Shown: piece by piece, positions 28,374-39,142 of the stretch
Position numbering within the stretch: position 1 is the stretch's first letter
Layout of the letters: each line of letters opens with the position of its first letter
Assembly (NCBI RefSeq): GCF_001854475.1
Contig: NZ_MNAN01000030.1
Span: forward strand, 62,001-126,000
Direction of reading: 5' to 3'
Origin: Pseudoalteromonas byunsanensis
GTDB lineage: Bacteria; Pseudomonadota; Gammaproteobacteria; Enterobacterales; Alteromonadaceae
Length of the DNA stretch: 64,000 nucleotides
Position numbers and translations under genes: made by a program
Notes under the pieces: generated by a model
Database searches by the model: none
What the model was told of the DNA's origin: nothing
The model's input: only the letters and a program-made list of their open reading frames with translations

Positions 28374-29174
28374 ATGGCTCAATACGCAATAGGCGATATA
28401 CAAGGTTGCTATAAACCATTCATGCAACTGTTGGAGATTATTGACTTTAACCCCAACCGAGATCACTTGTATCTAGTTGGGGATGTTATTGCACGAGGTC
28501 CAGATTCTCAAGCCTGCTTAGATTTTTTATGCCAGAATCAACATGCTATCAGCATCACACTGGGCAATCACGATTTACACTTTTTGGCTTGCGCTGCACT
28601 CAACAAAACACCGAACCCAAAAGACAAACTTGAAAAAGTATTCGCCAGCAGCAAGTTACCACAATATGTTGCTTTATTGCGCGCCCAACCTTTAGCTGTG
28701 TTTCTACCTGAGCTTGATACCTTCATATCTCATGCGGGGATCCATCCAAATTGGAGCATATCACAGGCAATGAAACTCGCTGAATTTGCCCAACACTGCT
28801 ATCAATCTGGTGACGCTTTATCCTATTTTGAAAATATGTATGGTGAACACCCTGAGAAACCACTCAATAAGTTGAATTCTCAGGATAAATTTAAAGCCAT
28901 CGTGAATACTTTTACCCGTATGCGGTTTTTAGATGATAAACAGCATTTAAACTTGAGTCACAAGGGTCCAACGAGCTCAACTAAGGTGCTCAGCCCTTGG
29001 TTTAAGCATGAACGTTTTGAACACGATAAAACTCGTTATATTTTTGGCCATTGGGCGGCACTTGAAGGTAAAACCAATATGAAGAATGTCATTGCTTTAG
29101 ATACAGGATGTGTCTGGGGTGGTCCAATGACACTGCTAGACCTACAAACATGTGAGTATTTTTCAAGCAAATAA
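28374..29174 (+). CDS. apaH: Bis(5'-nucleosyl)-tetraphosphatase, symmetrical
   Basis: Cleaves diadenosine tetraphosphate to two ADP, limiting stress alarmones and Np4-capped RNA. The 266-residue calcineurin-type phosphatase has the metal motifs GDIQGC (residues 7-12), GDVIARGPDS and GNHD, and FISHAGIHPNW. Last gene of the lptD cluster; no clear intrinsic terminator follows. Confidence 0.94.
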   Translation: MAQYAIGDIQGCYKPFMQLLEIIDFNPNRDHLYLVGDVIARGPDSQACLDFLCQNQHAISITLGNHDLHFLACAALNKTPNPKDKLEKVFASSKLPQYVALLRAQPLAVFLPELDTFISHAGIHPNWSISQAMKLAEFAQHCYQSGDALSYFENMYGEHPEKPLNKLNSQDKFKAIVNTFTRMRFLDDKQHLNLSHKGPTSSTKVLSPWFKHERFEHDKTRYIFGHWAALEGKTNMKNVIALDTGCVWGGPMTLLDLQTCEYFSSK

Positions 29175-29290
29175 GGTATACTTGCCTAGTTTTGCTGAAT
29201 TTTTTAGTCACTTCTGCTATAAAATACTTAACTTATCCTGAATGAAACCGATAAGTTATTCAATCCTATTAGTAAATTTATGGAACCTGT

Positions 29291-31306
29291 ATGAACTTGA
29301 CCGTTAGCCAAAGAATTTGGGGTGGCTTTATATTTATCACCCTTTTACTGCTGTTAATTGGCGGAAACTCCTTGCTAAGGATTGCAAATATCGATAGCTC
29401 TACGCAACAGGTGAATCGATTGTCGCTTCCCGCTCTAGATAAAAGCTCTGAATTGCAAGTAGAGTTTTCATTAATGAGTAAGATGGCGCAAGGAACTTTC
29501 TATGCGCAAACACAGCCTGAGCTGGATAAACTGAAATCACAGTTTGGCAAAAGGCAACAAACGTTTGAAAGAACTTATGCTCAGTTGCAAGACGTTGTAC
29601 AGGCAAACCCTAAATTATCGAGCAGTGCTCGAGATGTAGGAAAAAGCTTCAATACCTTCATAAAATCCGTGACCAGTTTGCAAAAAGATAAAGCACTTGA
29701 ATTGGAACTACGTAAAACACTCAAGGTACAACTAGAAAACATTGAGTTAAATGCAGAAGATGCGACAACAGTGGTATTGGATATCATAGACTTAGACGGT
29801 CTTAAAGAACAAAACGCTCGAGCCTATCAAGCCGCAACGAGTATGGAGAATAACTTCTCCTCAGTGGTAACAAATAGCACTGATATGCTCTCTATCGACA
29901 ATCTTAATACGCTTTCAATTGTTAAAAATGATCAAAGCTACCTTGTTGAAGAACTCGAACGTAACATGGCTTTGATGAAAGGACCTGTAGAAGCATTAGA
30001 TGCAGATCTATTCGCTGATCTAGAGTCGTACCATCAAGCATTGACAAAACAGATCACGGGCAATCAAAGCCTTTACGAAAATAAGAAGCGCTTACTCAAT
30101 GCAATTGATATGACGCGCAAAGAACTACAAGATTCAGAGCAAGCAACTCTAGGGGCTATTAAACAGCTGGATGAACTTTTAGACGAAGCAAGTAAAGTTG
30201 CGTTTAACCTTCAACAAGGTGTACGTGAGGACGTTCGTTCTGCAAACTTGTGGACCTGGGTAGGTATGATTGTCGCAACGCTGATGGCCGTCATAGTTGC
30301 GTACATTACTGTAAATCTAATTACTAAGCCTTTAACAGAAGTAAACCGCGTACTAACCATTGTTGCTCGTGGAGATATGACACAAAGATTAGATGACTCT
30401 GCAAAAGACGAATTCGGAGAACTATCACGTAGCTGTAATACCCTTATTACCAGCTTGCGAGAGTTAATCACGGGTATCGTCTCTCGTTCTACGCAGCTTG
30501 CAGCAGCCTCTGAAGAGACATCTGCCATTACGACAGAATCAAGCCAAGCTATTCGTAATCAACAGGCACAGGTTGAGCAAGCGGCTACGGCTACAACTCA
30601 AATGAGTAGTACTTCTCATGGTGTAAGTAACAGTGCTCACCAAGCTTTATTAGAAATTAAAAATGCTGATAAAGAAGCTGAACGCGTAAAAGGTATTTCT
30701 TTTGAGAATAAGCACACCATTGAACAGTTGGCAAGAGAGGTAGACGAAGCCTCTTCCGTGATTAACAAACTACATCAAGATAGTGCATCAATTGGCGGGA
30801 TTTTGGATGTGATCCGTGGCATTGCTGAGCAAACTAACCTGTTAGCGCTCAATGCTGCCATAGAGGCTGCCAGAGCTGGTGAACAAGGCCGTGGTTTTGC
30901 CGTAGTAGCAGATGAAGTACGCTCACTTGCAAGTAAAACTCAAGAGTCTACTCAAGAGATCCAATCAATGATTGAATCGCTACAAGCAGGCGCAGAGGAA
31001 GCTGTAAGGGCAATGTCTAAGGGTAAACAACAAGCTGAGTCTTGCGTAGAGCAAAGTGATTTAGCCAATGAAGCGCTAAACAGCATTACCCTAGCAGTAT
31101 CTCAAGCACATGATGTGAGTGAAGAGATATCAAATGCAGCTAATGAGCAACAGCAGGTTGCACAGGAGATAAGTGAACGACTTGAGTCAATAGTTTCTAT
31201 TGCAGAACAAACTGCTGAAGGCGCAAACCAAACGTCTATCTCAAGTAGTGAAGTGGCTCAGCTTGCTGAAGAATTAAGGCAGTCTGTAGAGCAGTTTAAA
31301 GTTTAA
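29291..31306 (+). CDS. Methyl-accepting chemotaxis protein
   Basis: A 671-residue transducer: first membrane helix at about 11-29, a long helical periplasmic sensor (about 30-318, four-helix-bundle-like), second helix at about 320-343, HAMP to about 400, and a cytoplasmic coiled coil with the signalling hairpin at about 510-545 ([20 protein letters not shown]). The C-terminus QSVEQFKV lacks a CheR-tethering pentapeptide, so adaptation would depend on other receptors. Ligand unknown. Confidence 0.92.
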   Translation: MNLTVSQRIWGGFIFITLLLLLIGGNSLLRIANIDSSTQQVNRLSLPALDKSSELQVEFSLMSKMAQGTFYAQTQPELDKLKSQFGKRQQTFERTYAQLQDVVQANPKLSSSARDVGKSFNTFIKSVTSLQKDKALELELRKTLKVQLENIELNAEDATTVVLDIIDLDGLKEQNARAYQAATSMENNFSSVVTNSTDMLSIDNLNTLSIVKNDQSYLVEELERNMALMKGPVEALDADLFADLESYHQALTKQITGNQSLYENKKRLLNAIDMTRKELQDSEQATLGAIKQLDELLDEASKVAFNLQQGVREDVRSANLWTWVGMIVATLMAVIVAYITVNLITKPLTEVNRVLTIVARGDMTQRLDDSAKDEFGELSRSCNTLITSLRELITGIVSRSTQLAAASEETSAITTESSQAIRNQQAQVEQAATATTQMSSTSHGVSNSAHQALLEIKNADKEAERVKGISFENKHTIEQLAREVDEASSVINKLHQDSASIGGILDVIRGIAEQTNLLALNAAIEAARAGEQGRGFAVVADEVRSLASKTQESTQEIQSMIESLQAGAEEAVRAMSKGKQQAESCVEQSDLANEALNSITLAVSQAHDVSEEISNAANEQQQVAQEISERLESIVSIAEQTAEGANQTSISSSEVAQLAEELRQSVEQFKV

Positions 31307-31325
31307 GCTCACTGTGAATATATAG

Positions 31326-31348
31326 AAGCGCCCATGAGGCGCTTTTTT
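31326..31348 (+). terminator. Intrinsic terminator of the chemotaxis receptor gene
   Basis: AAGCGCC/GGCGCTT stem, 5-nt loop, then TTTTTT partly shared with the stem; 20 bp after the stop. Confidence 0.9.
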
Positions 31349-31406
31349 ATTACCCGTTTTTCGTACTCATACTTTTAAAACTCTAAAAAGTGAGTTGCTT
31401 GAGACA

Positions 31407-31433
31407 TAAAAAAACCCGCAAGTGCGGGTTTTC
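31407..31433 (-). terminator. Intrinsic terminator of tkt
   Basis: AAACCCGCA/TGCGGGTTT stem with a 2-nt loop; on the minus strand it is followed by a run of T. It lies about 20 bp after the tkt stop. Confidence 0.88.
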
Positions 31434-31451
31434 ATTAAACTTACTTAGTAA

Positions 31452-33443
31452 TTAAAACAAGCTGTTTGCCTTGTTAACTACATTTTCTACAGTGAAACCA
31501 AAGTGAACAAACAGTTCATTGGCTGGCGCTGACTCACCAAAGGTATTCATACCAACCACGGCACCATTTAAACCAACATACTTGTACCAGTAGTCTTCAA
31601 TGCCCGCTTCAACAGCAACACGACGTGTCACTGAGCTTGGTAATACGCTTTCTTTATATTGCGCAGACTGAGCATCAAATACATCAGTGGAAGGCATAGA
31701 AACAACACGTACTTTCTTACCAGACTCTCGTAGTTCTTTTGCTGCATCAACGGCTAGTTGTACTTCTGAACCCGTTGCAATTAAGATTAGGTCAGGGTTG
31801 CCATCGCAACTCAATACATAACCGCCTTTCTTAATTGCCTGTACCTGTTCTTCATCACGAGCTTGTTGTTCAAGACCTTGGCGAGTAAAGATCAATGATG
31901 TTGGACCATCTTTACGTTCAATTGCCTGTTGCCATGCAACTGCTGATTCCACCTGATCACATGGACGCCAGTTAACAAGGTTTGGTGTCAAACGCATACT
32001 AGCTATCTGCTCTACTGGTTGGTGTGTAGGACCATCTTCACCTAGACCAATCGAGTCATGAGTGTATACAAAAATGCTTGGTTGTTTCATTAATGCGGCC
32101 ATACGTACCGCGTTACGCGCATATTCCATAAACATTAAGAATGTAGCACCGTAAGGCACAAACCCCTTGTGAAGGGTAATACCATTCATGATGGCTGACA
32201 TACCAAATTCACGGACACCATAGAAAATGTAGTTACCTGATGCATCATCCGCAGTCAAACCCTTTGAGCCTTCCCATAGCGTAAGGTTAGAGCCTGCAAG
32301 GTCAGCAGAGCCGCCCATGAATTCAGGTAAAATCGGACCATAAGCGTTAAGTGCGTCTTGAGATGCTTTACGAGTCGCTGGGTTAGCAGGGTTTGCCTGA
32401 AGCTTAGCGATATATGCTTCGCTATGCTCGCTCCAGTTCGCTGGTAGATCACCCTTCATACGGCGCTCAAACTCGGCTGCCAGCTCTGGGTATTCCATTT
32501 GATATTCTGTGAACTTAACTAGCCATTCGCTTTGTTGCTGTTGACCTCGTGCTGAAGCGTCCCATTTTGCATAAATATCTTCTGGAATTTCAAATGCACC
32601 ATGCTCCCAACCCAAGAACTCACGAGCAGCCTTAATTTCTTCGTCCCCTAACGGTGCACCGTGACAATCGTGGCTACCAGATTTATTTGGAGAACCATAA
32701 CCAATGACCGTTTTACAGCAAATTAGTGTTGGCTTGTCAGATTCACTACGAGCGGCCTCAATTGCAGCTTTAATTGCTTCGCTATCATGACCATCAACAT
32801 TTGCAATAACATGCCAGCCATATGCTTCAAAACGTTTTGGCGTATCGTCGCTAAACCAACCTTCCACTTCACCATCAATTGAAATACCGTTGTCATCCCA
32901 AAATGCGATCAGTTTTCCAAGACCTAGTGTACCTGCCAGTGAACATGCTTCATGAGAGATCCCCTCCATTAAACAACCATCACCTAAAAACGCATAAGTG
33001 TAGTGATCAACAATATTGTGCTCGCCACGGTTAAACTGAGCCGCTAAAGACTTTTCAGCAATCGCCATACCAACCGCATTGGTAATACCTTGACCTAGAG
33101 GACCTGTCGTTGTTTCTATGCCCGGTGCATACCCATATTCAGGGTGGCCCGGTGTTTTTGAGTGCATCTGACGGAAATTTTTCAGGTCATCGATTGATAA
33201 TTCATAACCACTCAAATGAAGCAAAGAATAAATTAGCATTGAGCCATGGCCATTTGACAGAATAAATCTGTCGCGGTCAGCCCACTCTGGGTTACTCGGA
33301 TTATGCTTTAGATAGTCGCGCCAAAGCACTTCAGCGATGTCCGCCATGCCCATTGGGGCACCAGGGTGACCAGATTTGGCCTTTTGAACCGCATCCATTG
33401 ATAGAACACGGATTGCATTTGCAAGTTCTTTGCGAGATGGCAT
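31452..33443 (-). CDS. tkt: Transketolase
   Basis: Moves two-carbon ketol units between sugar phosphates in the pentose phosphate pathway, using thiamine diphosphate. The 663-residue protein begins [17 protein letters not shown], has the ThDP motif from GDGCLMEG to [11 protein letters not shown], and the pyrimidine-domain [24 protein letters not shown] sits before ATG 33443, so the frame extension to 33521 is rejected. It is divergent from metK. Confidence 0.95.
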   Translation of the reverse strand: MPSRKELANAIRVLSMDAVQKAKSGHPGAPMGMADIAEVLWRDYLKHNPSNPEWADRDRFILSNGHGSMLIYSLLHLSGYELSIDDLKNFRQMHSKTPGHPEYGYAPGIETTTGPLGQGITNAVGMAIAEKSLAAQFNRGEHNIVDHYTYAFLGDGCLMEGISHEACSLAGTLGLGKLIAFWDDNGISIDGEVEGWFSDDTPKRFEAYGWHVIANVDGHDSEAIKAAIEAARSESDKPTLICCKTVIGYGSPNKSGSHDCHGAPLGDEEIKAAREFLGWEHGAFEIPEDIYAKWDASARGQQQQSEWLVKFTEYQMEYPELAAEFERRMKGDLPANWSEHSEAYIAKLQANPANPATRKASQDALNAYGPILPEFMGGSADLAGSNLTLWEGSKGLTADDASGNYIFYGVREFGMSAIMNGITLHKGFVPYGATFLMFMEYARNAVRMAALMKQPSIFVYTHDSIGLGEDGPTHQPVEQIASMRLTPNLVNWRPCDQVESAVAWQQAIERKDGPTSLIFTRQGLEQQARDEEQVQAIKKGGYVLSCDGNPDLILIATGSEVQLAVDAAKELRESGKKVRVVSMPSTDVFDAQSAQYKESVLPSSVTRRVAVEAGIEDYWYKYVGLNGAVVGMNTFGESAPANELFVHFGFTVENVVNKANSLF

Positions 33444-33589
33444 GAATTCTCCTACCTTTAAGTTTGTTATGCGCGGGTGTTGAAAGTCCCCATTCTTACT
33501 TATTTTTGGGCCAAACTGCAACGGAAAATGCCAGAAAAAGTTGCTTCACCCCATGATTTTCGGGCCTTACAAAGCATTTTTATGAATTT

Positions 33590-33605
33590 GGACGTCTAGG
33601 CGTAA
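33590..33605. promoter_or_regulatory. Candidate tandem MetJ boxes upstream of metK
   Basis: GGACGTCT followed directly by AGGCGTAA gives 7/8 and 5/8 matches to the met-box consensus AGACGTCT, in register as MetJ dimers bind. They lie about 105 bp upstream of the metK ATG, in the promoter region. MetJ repression of metK is established in gammaproteobacteria; use here is inferred. Confidence 0.4.
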
Positions 33606-33709
33606 AAAAACTAGGCATGTGCACAAAATTTCGTTAAAATATCTGCCTTATTTTTTTCGCGCTTATCCATGGTTGTTTGTGAAGCGCAACGTTTGTGAGC
33701 ATAAATAAA

Positions 33710-34861
33710 ATGGCAAAACACTTATTTACTTCTGAATCAGTTTCTGAAGGTCATCCGGATAAAATCGCCGACCAAATTTCTGATGCGGTACTTGATGCAA
33801 TCTTAGAACAAGATCCAAAAGCACGTGTTGCGTGTGAGACTTACGTTAAAACCGGTATGGTTATGGTTGGCGGCGAAGTTACTACAAGCGCTTGGGTAGA
33901 CATCGAAGAATTGACACGTAAAACTGTTCGTGAAATCGGTTATACACACTCAGATATGGGCTTTGATGCTGATTCATGTGCCATTTTAAATACCATTGGT
34001 AAACAATCTCCTGACATTAACCAAGGTGTTGACCGTGCGCGTCCTGAAGACCAAGGCGCTGGTGACCAAGGTCTAATGTTCGGTTATGCGTGTAACGAAA
34101 CTGATGTATTGATGCCTGCCCCTATCACATATTCACACCGTCTAGTGCAACGTCAAGCTGAGGTTCGTAAAAGTGGTGAACTAAGCTGGCTGCGTCCAGA
34201 TGCAAAATCACAGGTGACTTTTGCATACGAAAACGGTAAGGCTGTAGGCATTGATGCTGTAGTACTTTCGACACAGCACTGTGACTCTATCTCACAAAGT
34301 GATTTAGTTGAAGCGGTGATGGAAACCATCATCAAGCCTGTACTTCCAGCAGAGTTTATTACTGAAGCGACAAAGTTCTTCATCAACCCTACGGGTCGCT
34401 TCGTGATCGGTGGTCCAATGGGTGACTGTGGTTTAACAGGTCGTAAAATCATCGTTGATACATACGGCGGCATGGCTCGTCACGGTGGTGGTGCTTTCTC
34501 TGGTAAAGATCCTTCAAAAGTTGACCGCTCAGCAGCTTACGCAGCACGTTATGTTGCTAAAAACATTGTTGCAGCAGGCCTTGCAGACAAGTGTGAAATT
34601 CAAGTTTCTTACGCTATCGGTGTTGCTGAGCCAACATCTATCAGCGTTGAAACATTCGGCACAGGTAAACTAGAAGAGACGCGTTTGATCGAAATCATTC
34701 GTGATCACTTCGACCTACGCCCTTATGGCATTTTGACAATGCTAGACTTAGAGCGTCCAATTTACCAACCTACTGCGGCATACGGTCACTTCGGTCGTAA
34801 TGAATTCCCGTGGGAGAAAACCGACAAAGCTGAGGCACTAAAAGCAGCAGCTGGCCTTTAA
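33710..34861 (+). CDS. metK: S-adenosylmethionine synthetase
   Basis: Makes SAM from methionine and ATP. The 383-residue protein begins [18 protein letters not shown], carries [12 protein letters not shown] for ATP binding and the phosphate loop [19 protein letters not shown] 33710 gives the E. coli N-terminus; the GTG at 33695 would add five residues. A candidate MetJ site lies upstream. Confidence 0.96.
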   Translation: MAKHLFTSESVSEGHPDKIADQISDAVLDAILEQDPKARVACETYVKTGMVMVGGEVTTSAWVDIEELTRKTVREIGYTHSDMGFDADSCAILNTIGKQSPDINQGVDRARPEDQGAGDQGLMFGYACNETDVLMPAPITYSHRLVQRQAEVRKSGELSWLRPDAKSQVTFAYENGKAVGIDAVVLSTQHCDSISQSDLVEAVMETIIKPVLPAEFITEATKFFINPTGRFVIGGPMGDCGLTGRKIIVDTYGGMARHGGGAFSGKDPSKVDRSAAYAARYVAKNIVAAGLADKCEIQVSYAIGVAEPTSISVETFGTGKLEETRLIEIIRDHFDLRPYGILTMLDLERPIYQPTAAYGHFGRNEFPWEKTDKAEALKAAAGL

Positions 34862-34881
34862 GCCATCGAGTTTAAGTTAAA

Positions 34882-34907
34882 AGAGGTGCCTGTTGGCACC
34901 TTTTTTA
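34882..34907 (+). terminator. Intrinsic terminator of metK
   Basis: AGGTGCC/GGCACCT stem, TGTT loop and TTTTTT, 20 bp after the stop. Confidence 0.9.
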
Positions 34908-34916
34908 TTACGTGTT

Positions 34917-35858
34917 TTAACTCATATCCTGTTGTTTTTGTCTCACGTAGTCACTCGGTGATTTTCCGTACCAACGCCGTACAGCACGATTCAACGATGC
35001 TTGTTCTGCATAGCCCAACAGTTCGCTCAATGCCTGCTTATTTAATACATCACAGAATAAAGTAAATCTACGTTTGCGTTCTTGCTCTACCAATTTACTA
35101 AAGCTCAAACCATGTAATTTTAAATGACGCTGTAAAGTTCTAGATGAAGTACCCGCCATTTTTGCCAACTGCGAGACCGACATTAGCTGTAAGTCACAAC
35201 TATGTAAGGTCGGCTGTAACTTGGCAAGCCAGCTTTGATCACTATTGTGGGCACGTTGTAAATCCTTAATCAACGGATATAAGTTTGCATTAACTAGTTC
35301 ATTTCTAGTTAAAATGGGTAAGTTTAAAAACTCGCTGTCAAAAATGATGGCATTGCGTGTCGCGTTGTCAACAACCTTACACCCGAACCAAGATGTTAAA
35401 CGCTGCACCTGTGTATCTGTACATTGACTTGTAAATTCAACATGATGAGGATAAAGGGCTTTTCCCGTGATCTTTCTCACCATGGCCACCCACCCTGTCA
35501 TGTTACGCAAAATTGCATGGCGATTATTCTCGTAGGGCTGCCACACGATGCATGCTTGTCGATTTGATTGGCTAAATTGACACACACCAATATCTGCCAC
35601 CGTTTTATCAAACATTAGCAGCGCATCCAAAGCTTCTAATAGCGTAGTTGAAGACTCAACGAGATATCCCAGCAAACCATAATGTGCGCTGTCTACTTGT
35701 TTGCCCAGTTCAAACCCCCACAGTGGATCCTTATGCAACTTCGCCCCTTCATCTAACGCGGCAAAATATTGCGCCATGGAAATACGATTGTTTATCAAAG
35801 TATTGGCTGGCAAATATTCTGCAATGACCTGACAGTACTGGCGGCAAACATCAAACAT
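34917..35858 (-). CDS. AraC-family transcriptional regulator
   Basis: A 313-residue regulator with an N-terminal ligand-sensing domain of the Arabinose_bd type (about 20-210) and a C-terminal double helix-turn-helix (SVSQLAKMAGTSSRTLQRHL, then ALSELLGYAEQASLNRAVRRW and GKSPSDYVR). Regulators of this group often control catabolism of lipid-like or aromatic compounds. ATG 35858 is chosen; a TTG at 35897 is the only longer option. It is divergent from the SRPBCC-like and hydroxylase genes, which it probably controls. Confidence 0.88.
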   Translation of the reverse strand: MFDVCRQYCQVIAEYLPANTLINNRISMAQYFAALDEGAKLHKDPLWGFELGKQVDSAHYGLLGYLVESSTTLLEALDALLMFDKTVADIGVCQFSQSNRQACIVWQPYENNRHAILRNMTGWVAMVRKITGKALYPHHVEFTSQCTDTQVQRLTSWFGCKVVDNATRNAIIFDSEFLNLPILTRNELVNANLYPLIKDLQRAHNSDQSWLAKLQPTLHSCDLQLMSVSQLAKMAGTSSRTLQRHLKLHGLSFSKLVEQERKRRFTLFCDVLNKQALSELLGYAEQASLNRAVRRWYGKSPSDYVRQKQQDMS

Positions 35859-35957
35859 AGTGGCGCAAAAAGACAAAAATATAAGAGTTAGGGTCAAGTA
35901 TGCCGTTTCTTATAAAGTTATGCTAGCGCAAGGACATCATAATAACGCGAGAAGATT

Positions 35958-36365
35958 ATGCGGCTGCTCGATATATTTATTTCCTTACCTTTGGATAGTC
36001 AGCTGACTTTAGAGCAGTTCTGTGACACGCAGATCCTGAGCAAAATCTTTAAGGGTAAGTTTCAACCTTTACCCGAAATCAACCAGCGAGCAAGACGGCA
36101 AGTGATGATGCGAGGATACTCCTTCGTTGAAGTTATCACACATATAAGCCCGCAGCGGTTGTGCTATCAAATAGAAGGACACGGGCCCATAAAACATCAT
36201 CAGGGCGTGATCTCATTAACCACTATGAATACGCACCTTAAGCTCAGGTATCAGATTTTTGGGCTGAGTAATACCTTACTGCCAAATTGGTTACTGAAAC
36301 TGATACTACTGTACGACTTCAAAATAGCGATAGGTCGTTTAAGGGCGTTCAACAATGCAAGCTGA
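35958..36365 (+). CDS. SRPBCC-like small protein
   Basis: A 135-residue protein without signal peptide. Alternating strands (RLCYQIEGHGPIKHHQGVIS, then TMNTHLKLRYQIFG) followed by a long amphipathic helix suggest the SRPBCC (START/polyketide-cyclase) fold, which holds hydrophobic ligands; this is a shape-based guess. It overlaps the membrane hydroxylase gene by 11 bp, so the two are very likely translated together. Confidence 0.6.
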   Translation: MRLLDIFISLPLDSQLTLEQFCDTQILSKIFKGKFQPLPEINQRARRQVMMRGYSFVEVITHISPQRLCYQIEGHGPIKHHQGVISLTTMNTHLKLRYQIFGLSNTLLPNWLLKLILLYDFKIAIGRLRAFNNAS

Positions 36366-37170
36366 TTATATCCTTCTGGCATTAAGCCCTATTTTTATCA
36401 TTGCAATACTTGCAGAATACCGCATCGCCAAAGCCAGTTATACGCTTAAAGAGTTCGCTTTAAACACAGTCTTGGCTTTGTCACATCAGGTTACTGATTT
36501 ATTGGCACTCATTTTACTGATGCCATTTTTTCATTGGCTGTACCAGCACGGCGCAATCTTTACATTCGAACTCAATGCTTACACCCTGCTCATAGCATTT
36601 ATCATACAAGACTTTTTATATTATTGGTTCCACCGCGCAAGTCATCACTGTAACTGGCTGTGGGTAGCACACATAGTGCATCACAGCTCTACCAATATGA
36701 ACTTCTCTACCGCTATGCGACAAAGTCTTTTTTATCCAATCGTGGGGATGTGGCTATTCTGGTTGCCTTTGGTTTTGCTGGGATATACACCTGAGCTCGT
36801 CATGTCCATTGTTGCGCTTAATCTCGCCTATCAATTTTTTGTACATACGGAGCACGGTCCTAAATTAAAATGGTTTGGTAAGGCATTCAACACCCCCACT
36901 CATCACTGTTTACACCATGCTCATAACACTTGCTACGTGGATAAGAACTTTGGTGGAGTCCTAATCATTTGGGATAAGTTGTTTGGCACATTTGCTCAAC
37001 CTGAAACCTCTCATCCTCCAAAATATGGCGTTACCGACCGAGTTTACAGCCTTTCTTTTGTGGATGTACTTCTTACACCTTGGTGCATACTTTTCCGTAA
37101 CTTGAAAAAACACTCTTCCTGGCGAGGCAAATTAAATATCCTGCTGGGCAGCCCTAAAAAACTAAAGTAG
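36355..37170 (+). CDS. Sterol desaturase / fatty acid hydroxylase family protein
   Basis: A 271-residue membrane protein with about four helices and the histidine clusters of the membrane di-iron hydroxylases: HRASHH at 93-98, HIVHH at 106-110, HTEH at 164-167 and HHCLHHAH at 183-190. Such enzymes hydroxylate or desaturate sterols, fatty acids, carotenoids or ether lipids. The exact substrate is unknown. It follows the SRPBCC-like gene with overlap and converges on the flavin oxidase gene, 26 bp apart. Confidence 0.88.
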   Translation: MQADYILLALSPIFIIAILAEYRIAKASYTLKEFALNTVLALSHQVTDLLALILLMPFFHWLYQHGAIFTFELNAYTLLIAFIIQDFLYYWFHRASHHCNWLWVAHIVHHSSTNMNFSTAMRQSLFYPIVGMWLFWLPLVLLGYTPELVMSIVALNLAYQFFVHTEHGPKLKWFGKAFNTPTHHCLHHAHNTCYVDKNFGGVLIIWDKLFGTFAQPETSHPPKYGVTDRVYSLSFVDVLLTPWCILFRNLKKHSSWRGKLNILLGSPKKLK

Positions 37171-37196
37171 GCGCTGCCCCTTCGCAGAGCTATCCA

Positions 37197-39014
37197 TTAA
37201 ATGATGGTTTTTCTGGTTCGAAGATGATTGTAATCATCCATGATGTAGGACTTTTTAATCTTTACTAATCGCTCGTAATTTTGTTGAAAATAAATGGGTG
37301 TAGGAATTGAGGCATCCTTAAAACTGATAAATGCACCATATGCGCCGTCTATTTCAGTGCTTCGACTGGCTGAAATCCAATCCATAGCCCGATTCGTGTC
37401 TACATAAACTGTGTTGTTTTGTAGTTCTAGTTTGTCTTTGACACTTTCATTCCACCAAGTTTGATATTGAATTGTATATAAGCAATCTCGGTATGGGAAT
37501 GATACCCCAAGCGCATTACACTCTTCTTTAAGACTGTGGTAGAAATCCCCAACAATCGCGCCCAAAGTCACATAACTAAATAATCCAACTGAAGGGTTAT
37601 TTGCTTGAATAAGGGGTGAGGTTAAAGACATCAATAATTGCTGATAACCCCTTTCACTTAGGCCTGTTTGGTTCACTAACTTTGAGGTTATTTTATGTGG
37701 AGCGGGCGCGTCATAATCTGGCGTAAATGCTTGTTTTTGCTTCTGTAAATCATGGTGTAGAGGGATATCTTGGTCTGCAAGGCTTTCTCTTGCCCAATTG
37801 CTTAGCAGCGTGTGATCATAGCTATAAGTAGGCGCACCTCTGCCCTTCGCTTTTCCTTTGAGTTTCACTTTACCGCCTACCTTGGCATATGTAATTTTCG
37901 GCTTAGCTGCATTATTTTTAATGGGGCCAAAGGTCTGATCAATAAAATCTCGCATAGCCTGCTCTGTACCCTGCCAATAACCATACATGGTACATGGATG
38001 GTACAATTTGTCGTACGGCAATGCGCAATTGTCAGCACTTTCTGCGATGGCATTGATTTTCAAGTTTGTACCTAACAAGTCGGGTGTGTCAGTCGCCTGT
38101 ATTGCGTCTTCCCACGCCTTGAGTATTTCTAGTGTCGGTCTTTGACACAAAGGCTCATAACTACCTTTTTTTGATTTTGAAAGTGTATTCCAGATTACTT
38201 CGAACCGGTGTATTTCATCAGGTAATTCGAATGTTTTTACCTTCAACTCTGTGACAATCCCCCAGCTCATGCCACCACCACCACGCAATGCCCAAAGGAT
38301 CTCGGGCTCACAGCTTTCACTCACTTCAACAACTTCACCATTGCCCAATACCACCGTCGCGGCAACTAAATGTTCACAACACATACCATATTTACGAGTC
38401 CATGGGCCCCAACCACCGCCCTGAATGAAACCAGTTAAACCAACGGTTGCACAGGTTCCATGAGCTATCATACGGCCACATTCAGCCAGTTTGGGGGTTA
38501 GTTGATAAAACCGATAGCCAGCACCTATCGTGGCGACTTCCGAACATGAGTTATAGCTAAAGTGCTTGATGCGACTCACATCAATTAAAATGGTGTTACT
38601 GCCACTGCACTCCCCTTCATGATCATGCCCACCGGCTCGCACTCTAATGGGTAAATTGTATTTGATGGCTAATTTATAGATAAATTGCACTTCAAGTGTC
38701 GATTCACACAGTGCGATAGCAAACGGGTGTTGCTGAAAACGCGTATTAAAGATCATCGCTTCGGTTTGATAATTATTCAAACCTGCCACGTCACTCAACC
38801 CATTGATAATCTGGCTCAAAAGGCGTGACTGACTAAATCCCCCCTCAATAACTGCTTGATAGAATAACTTAAAGTTATTCACCGTTTCGGCAAAAACGGC
38901 TTGTACTTCACGCCTTTGATTATGAGGGTCGGGTGTATCCTGTGAGGCTCTTTGGGTAAGTTGTTCCGTTAATCCAATAACAACATCTTGTATCTGTGAT
39001 TGTTCACTATGCAT
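37197..39014 (-). CDS. FAD-binding oxidoreductase, berberine-bridge-enzyme-like
   Basis: A 605-residue flavoprotein with a PCMH-type FAD domain. His130 in VRAGGHD and Cys188 in GTCATVGLTG sit where BBE-like enzymes hold FAD by two covalent bonds, and GFIQGGGWGPWTRKYG completes the site. The C-terminus has the BBE-type YFQQNYERLVKIKKSY segment. It is longer than usual (about 450-550) because of an N-terminal extension of roughly 90 residues and mid-protein inserts. No signal peptide. AAGGA precedes the ATG. Family members oxidise sugars, alkaloids or polyketides; substrate unknown here. Confidence 0.87.
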   Translation of the reverse strand: MHSEQSQIQDVVIGLTEQLTQRASQDTPDPHNQRREVQAVFAETVNNFKLFYQAVIEGGFSQSRLLSQIINGLSDVAGLNNYQTEAMIFNTRFQQHPFAIALCESTLEVQFIYKLAIKYNLPIRVRAGGHDHEGECSGSNTILIDVSRIKHFSYNSCSEVATIGAGYRFYQLTPKLAECGRMIAHGTCATVGLTGFIQGGGWGPWTRKYGMCCEHLVAATVVLGNGEVVEVSESCEPEILWALRGGGGMSWGIVTELKVKTFELPDEIHRFEVIWNTLSKSKKGSYEPLCQRPTLEILKAWEDAIQATDTPDLLGTNLKINAIAESADNCALPYDKLYHPCTMYGYWQGTEQAMRDFIDQTFGPIKNNAAKPKITYAKVGGKVKLKGKAKGRGAPTYSYDHTLLSNWARESLADQDIPLHHDLQKQKQAFTPDYDAPAPHKITSKLVNQTGLSERGYQQLLMSLTSPLIQANNPSVGLFSYVTLGAIVGDFYHSLKEECNALGVSFPYRDCLYTIQYQTWWNESVKDKLELQNNTVYVDTNRAMDWISASRSTEIDGAYGAFISFKDASIPTPIYFQQNYERLVKIKKSYIMDDYNHLRTRKTII

Positions 39015-39114
39015 GCTTACGTATCCTTATACTTGTAGCTGAGATCCGCATTAAAGTATTATGGATTTTTAAATGATGTCCTATTACACGACGTTACATT
39101 ATGAACGGGCTCAA

Positions 39115-39142
39115 GCAAGCGCTCCTACTGGGAGCGTTTGCT
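39115..39142 (-). terminator. Hairpin spanning the stop codon of the EamA gene
   Basis: AGCAAGCGCTCC and GGAGCGTTTGCT form an 11-12 bp stem with one G-T mismatch; the stop codon lies at the loop. No U-tract follows on the minus strand, so terminator activity is uncertain. Confidence 0.4.

Noticed and set aside
33444-33521. Longer transketolase N-terminus
   Set aside because: A strong AGGAG ribosome site precedes 33443 and the protein family starts there.
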